Shown piece after piece: positions 51,407-54,195 of a DNA stretch of 54,195 nt (position 1 is the stretch's first letter; each line of letters opens with the position of its first letter). Both the position numbers and the translations under genes were made by a program. Where the stretch lies: assembly GCA_002786785.1 (NCBI GenBank), contig PCUD01000068.1:1-54195 (forward strand). Direction: 5' to 3'. The notes under the pieces are model-generated. The model did no database searches. It worked only from the letters and a program-made list of their open reading frames with translations, and had not been told where the DNA came from. The stretch is from Ignavibacteriales bacterium CG18_big_fil_WC_8_21_14_2_50_31_20. GTDB lineage: Bacteria > Bacteroidota > Ignavibacteria > Ignavibacteriales > Melioribacteraceae.

Positions 51407-53146
51407 ATGAAGGAGATAAATTTAGAAAATATTCTAAATGAAAAAGGGATTAAAATATTTGAAAACAATACATTCCTAAAGAGAATTACAATAAATTTGT
51501 TTAAAAAGATTCTTCATGTGGATGAAATAAATAGTTTTTTAATTGGAAAAGAAGATATTTGTGGAATAGAATTTATTGATGAAATATTTGAATATTTAAA
51601 TTTTACTTTTAACATTTCCTCTTCTGATATCCTTAAAATTCCAGCTGAAGGACGTTTAATTGTTACCGCAAATCATCCAATAGGTTCTCTAGATTCACTT
51701 GCATTAGTAAAAGCTATTTCACTTATAAGGCATGACATTAAAATTGTTGCAAACGATATTCTTTCTTCAATTGACAATATTAGCGATTTTATATTACCTG
51801 TAGATATTGAAAATTCAAGTTTTAAACGAGAGCGACTTCTTGCAATTTCACAAGCTCTAGAAGAGGAAAAGGTTGTTATTATTTTTCCAGCTGGTGAAGT
51901 AAGCAGATTAAAAGGGATAACAATTAAAGATTCAAAATGGAATAAATCCCCAATATTTCTTTCAAACAAATTTAGCGCTCCAATCTTGCCAGTTTTCATT
52001 GGGGCTAAAAATTCAATTACGTTTCATTTACTTTCACAAGTAAATAAGCGTCTTTCAATTGTCCTACTTGCACATGAACTTTTTAATAAAAAAAATAAAT
52101 CTTTGGAAATTGTAATTGGAAATCCGATACCATCAAAAACTTTTTATTCCAATATTAGAGACAGTGTTTATATAAAATTACTAAAAAAACATGTTGATAA
52201 TATTGGGAAAAACAAGAATGGTCTTTTTGCTACAGAGAAAAACATTATTCATCCAGTTGACTGTCGTTTAATAATTATGGAATTAAGAAATGCAAAAAAA
52301 CTGATGCAGACAAAGGACAATAAATCAATTTACATAGTTGATTATTACAAATCGCCAAATGTTATGAAAGAAATTTCGAGATTACGCGAAATTACTTTTC
52401 GGAAAGTTGGTGAAGGCACAGGCAACAAAAAGGATATGGATAAATTTGACAAATACTATAGTCACTTACTAATATGGGATAATGATTCACTTGAAATTGT
52501 TGGTTCATATCGTATCGGATTTGGTAAAGCGATACTTGAAGAACATGGTATAAATGGATTTTATTCATCTACACTTTTTAATTTTTCAGATGATTTTATT
52601 CAAAATGTGCTACCATATTCAATTGAGTTAGGAAGAAGTTTTGTTAGGCAAAAATATTGGAACAGTAACGCTCTGGATTATCTTTGGCAAGGTATTGGTT
52701 CAATAATTTCAAATACACCCGATCTCAAATATCTATTTGGTCCACTTAGTATTAGTGAGAATTTTACAAAGCAAGCAATATGTTTGATAATTACTTATAC
52801 CTCCAAATGGTACAAACCAAATGGAGAAATAGTTGAAGCAAAAAATCCTTTTATCATTGAGAGTGAAATTTTAGAGGAGTTAAAATCAGTATTTATATCT
52901 AAAGATAGAAGAAGTGATTACAATATCTTAAATTTCAAACTCAAAGAAATGGATTTTAACTACCCAGTTCTCTTTAAACATTATGCTGAAATTGCGAACG
53001 ACGATGGTGTTGATTTTCTTGCATTTAACCTTGATTCAAATTTTTCAAATTGCGTAGATGGATTAATTAAAATTGAAATAGAAAAAATTAAAGAGAGGAA
53101 AAAAGAGCGTTATATTTATCCTCATAAAAATAAGGAATTAGTATAA
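51407..53146 (+). CDS. olsF: OlsF-type bifunctional aminolipid synthase (PlsC-like + GNAT)
   Basis: 579 residues with two acyltransferase domains. Residues about 60-265 are lysophospholipid-acyltransferase-like: N-H90-P-I-G-S-L-D96 and FPAGEVSR are the catalytic and glycerophosphate-type motifs. Residues about 290-470 are an OlsB-like GNAT (LREITFRKVGEGTGNKKDMDKFD, YRIGFGKAI, LGRSFVRQKYW, LWQGIGSI). This order matches OlsF, where the C-terminal domain N-acylates ornithine and the N-terminal domain adds the second acyl chain. The amino acid could instead be glycine or lysine. The GH1 gene starts on the base after its stop. Confidence 0.82.
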   Translation: MKEINLENILNEKGIKIFENNTFLKRITINLFKKILHVDEINSFLIGKEDICGIEFIDEIFEYLNFTFNISSSDILKIPAEGRLIVTANHPIGSLDSLALVKAISLIRHDIKIVANDILSSIDNISDFILPVDIENSSFKRERLLAISQALEEEKVVIIFPAGEVSRLKGITIKDSKWNKSPIFLSNKFSAPILPVFIGAKNSITFHLLSQVNKRLSIVLLAHELFNKKNKSLEIVIGNPIPSKTFYSNIRDSVYIKLLKKHVDNIGKNKNGLFATEKNIIHPVDCRLIIMELRNAKKLMQTKDNKSIYIVDYYKSPNVMKEISRLREITFRKVGEGTGNKKDMDKFDKYYSHLLIWDNDSLEIVGSYRIGFGKAILEEHGINGFYSSTLFNFSDDFIQNVLPYSIELGRSFVRQKYWNSNALDYLWQGIGSIISNTPDLKYLFGPLSISENFTKQAICLIITYTSKWYKPNGEIVEAKNPFIIESEILEELKSVFISKDRRSDYNILNFKLKEMDFNYPVLFKHYAEIANDDGVDFLAFNLDSNFSNCVDGLIKIEIEKIKERKKERYIYPHKNKELV

Positions 53147-54195
53147 ATGCGAAATTTTCTCTGGGGTGTTGCAACTTCTGCTTTCCAAATTGAAGGAGAT
53201 ATTGAAAATGATTTTACCGATTGGGAAAATCTCGGTAAATTCAAAAACGACAATGCAGATCCCCGCTATGAAAATGGAAGCAACCATTGGGACCTTTGGG
53301 AAACTGATTTTGAATATTTAAAGGAACTAAATTTAAATGCTTACAGATTTTCGATTGAATGGGCCCGAATTGAGCCTGTTAGAAATGAATACTCAAATGA
53401 AGCAATTCAAAAATATCATAAAATGATTGACAAACTTATAGAGATGGATATTGAACCAGTAATTACTCTTCATCATTTTACTCATCCAAGCTGGTTTCAC
53501 GATTTGTCACCTTGGACAGATGTAAGTTCAATTGAAATTTTTACAAAATTTGCTAAAAAAATGATTGAAGAATTTGCCGCTAAAATTAAATTTTGGATTA
53601 CTTTTAACGAGCCACTCGTTTGGGCTTTGGCAGCTTATGGCGATGCAAAATTTCCTCCTGGACAAAAAGATCTATACAAAGTAATGGATGTAACATATAA
53701 TATTCTTTATGCACATATTCGTATTTACGATATGCTTAAAAATTTTGATGAGGACATAAAAGTTGGAATTGCTAAACATTTTGTTATTTTCAAACAAGCA
53801 CGTAGCTGGTTTTGGGATAAAAATTTAGCAGATCGTTTACATAATTTTTTTAACGTAATGCTCTTAGATGCATTTAAAACAAATACTCTTGAAATTAATT
53901 TCCCCTTTTTGCTGAACTATATTTCATTTCTGCCATTAGATAACAAAATAGATTTTTGGGGGATAAATTACTATTACCGGCTCCATGCAAAATTTAAAAT
54001 TAATTATAAAAATCCAATGGAGCTTTTCGCTAAAAATCCTACTACAGATATGGGGTGGGAGATTTATCCTAATGGATTAAAAAAAATAATTAAGCTTGTT
54101 TCAAAGTATGATAAAGAAATGATAATTACTGAAAATGGGATTGCAACTGATAATGAGAAATTGCGAATTAAATTTATAAAAAAACATCTAAAAGT
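53147..54195 (+). CDS. GH1 family glycosidase (beta-glucosidase-like), 3' end beyond window
   Basis: 349 codons are present and the frame is open at the window edge. RNFLWGVATSAFQIEG opens the barrel. NHWDLWETDFEYLKELNLNAYRFSIEWARIEP follows, the acid/base glutamate is E155 in TFNEP, and the nucleophile is E329 in IITENG. These define GH1. There is no signal peptide, so it is cytoplasmic. The length between the two glutamates (174 residues) is shorter than usual for GH1, as in compact archaeal and anaerobe forms. The ATG directly follows the OlsF-like stop (TAAATG), suggesting one transcript. Substrate not readable. Confidence 0.9.
   Translation, partial: MRNFLWGVATSAFQIEGDIENDFTDWENLGKFKNDNADPRYENGSNHWDLWETDFEYLKELNLNAYRFSIEWARIEPVRNEYSNEAIQKYHKMIDKLIEMDIEPVITLHHFTHPSWFHDLSPWTDVSSIEIFTKFAKKMIEEFAAKIKFWITFNEPLVWALAAYGDAKFPPGQKDLYKVMDVTYNILYAHIRIYDMLKNFDEDIKVGIAKHFVIFKQARSWFWDKNLADRLHNFFNVMLLDAFKTNTLEINFPFLLNYISFLPLDNKIDFWGINYYYRLHAKFKINYKNPMELFAKNPTTDMGWEIYPNGLKKIIKLVSKYDKEMIITENGIATDNEKLRIKFIKKHLK

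Noticed and set aside
1-54195. CRISPR arrays, tRNA or rRNA genes, transposases and prophage genes.
   Set aside because: Read through for spaced direct repeats, cloverleaf-like segments and recombinase motifs; none could be supported.

Overview
The window is 54 kb of AT-rich bacterial chromosome (roughly 30% G+C by eye) carrying about 43 protein genes. It has no tRNA, rRNA, CRISPR array or intact insertion sequence that I can recognise. The lineage is most likely Ignavibacteriota/Chlorobiota within the Bacteroidota supergroup. Evidence for this: a secreted protein ends in a type IX secretion sorting domain with the NYPNPFNPST signature; there are DUF3078, SusC-like TonB-receptor and DUF4295-like genes; some promoters fit the Bacteroidota form (TTTG, about 19 bp, TAnnTTTG); and Shine-Dalgarno sites are variable. 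The cell is Gram-negative, because Kdo8N/KDO genes, lipoproteins and an outer-membrane receptor are all present.

Left part (1-14.7 kb), mostly housekeeping: the 3' end of radA, a coiled-coil/Zn-ribbon protein, a NIF3-like protein, an aspartate aminotransferase, an MBL-fold hydrolase followed directly by a yeast-type cytosine deaminase, two conserved unknowns (DUF6901-like and DUF4342), a PpiD/SurA-like chaperone, rubrerythrin, an M3 lipoprotein peptidase, and a DUF1015-serC pair.

Accessory part (14.8-26.7 kb): a small lipoprotein, a pRiA4b ORF-3-like protein, then a three-gene run joined by ATGA overlaps: a single-chain MmeI-like (type IIL) restriction-modification enzyme, an ATP-grasp protein, and a MauE/DoxX membrane protein with a thioredoxin-like tail. 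On the other strand are a beta-propeller-like secreted protein, an M23/T9SS protein whose sorting domain appears to carry a palindromic-repeat insertion, an aromatic amino acid decarboxylase-family enzyme and an alpha/beta hydrolase.

Middle part (26.9-39 kb): proS-rsmI-like, nfu, a KamA-like radical SAM enzyme lacking the lysine-binding motifs, an unlisted 54-residue DUF4295-like gene, aroK-aroB-GHL10, uvrA and DUF3078.

Sugar cluster (39.1-45.3 kb): kdnA-kdnB (conversion of KDO to 8-amino-KDO) diverge from an aldo/keto reductase-kdsB-kdsA-X operon. X is the most unusual gene here. Where kdsD (arabinose-5-phosphate isomerase, SIS+CBS) would be expected, there is a transaldolase/fructose-6-phosphate-aldolase domain fused to a KdsD-type CBS pair. 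I propose it as a candidate alternative source, or a regulated handler, of the KdsA substrate.

Right part (45.4-54.2 kb): a SusC-like TonB receptor that seems to lack any standard start codon (ATA behind a near-perfect Shine-Dalgarno site), a PstS-like lipoprotein overlapping an M28 peptidase, an OlsF-type bifunctional aminolipid synthase, and the 5' part of a GH1 glycosidase cut by the window edge.
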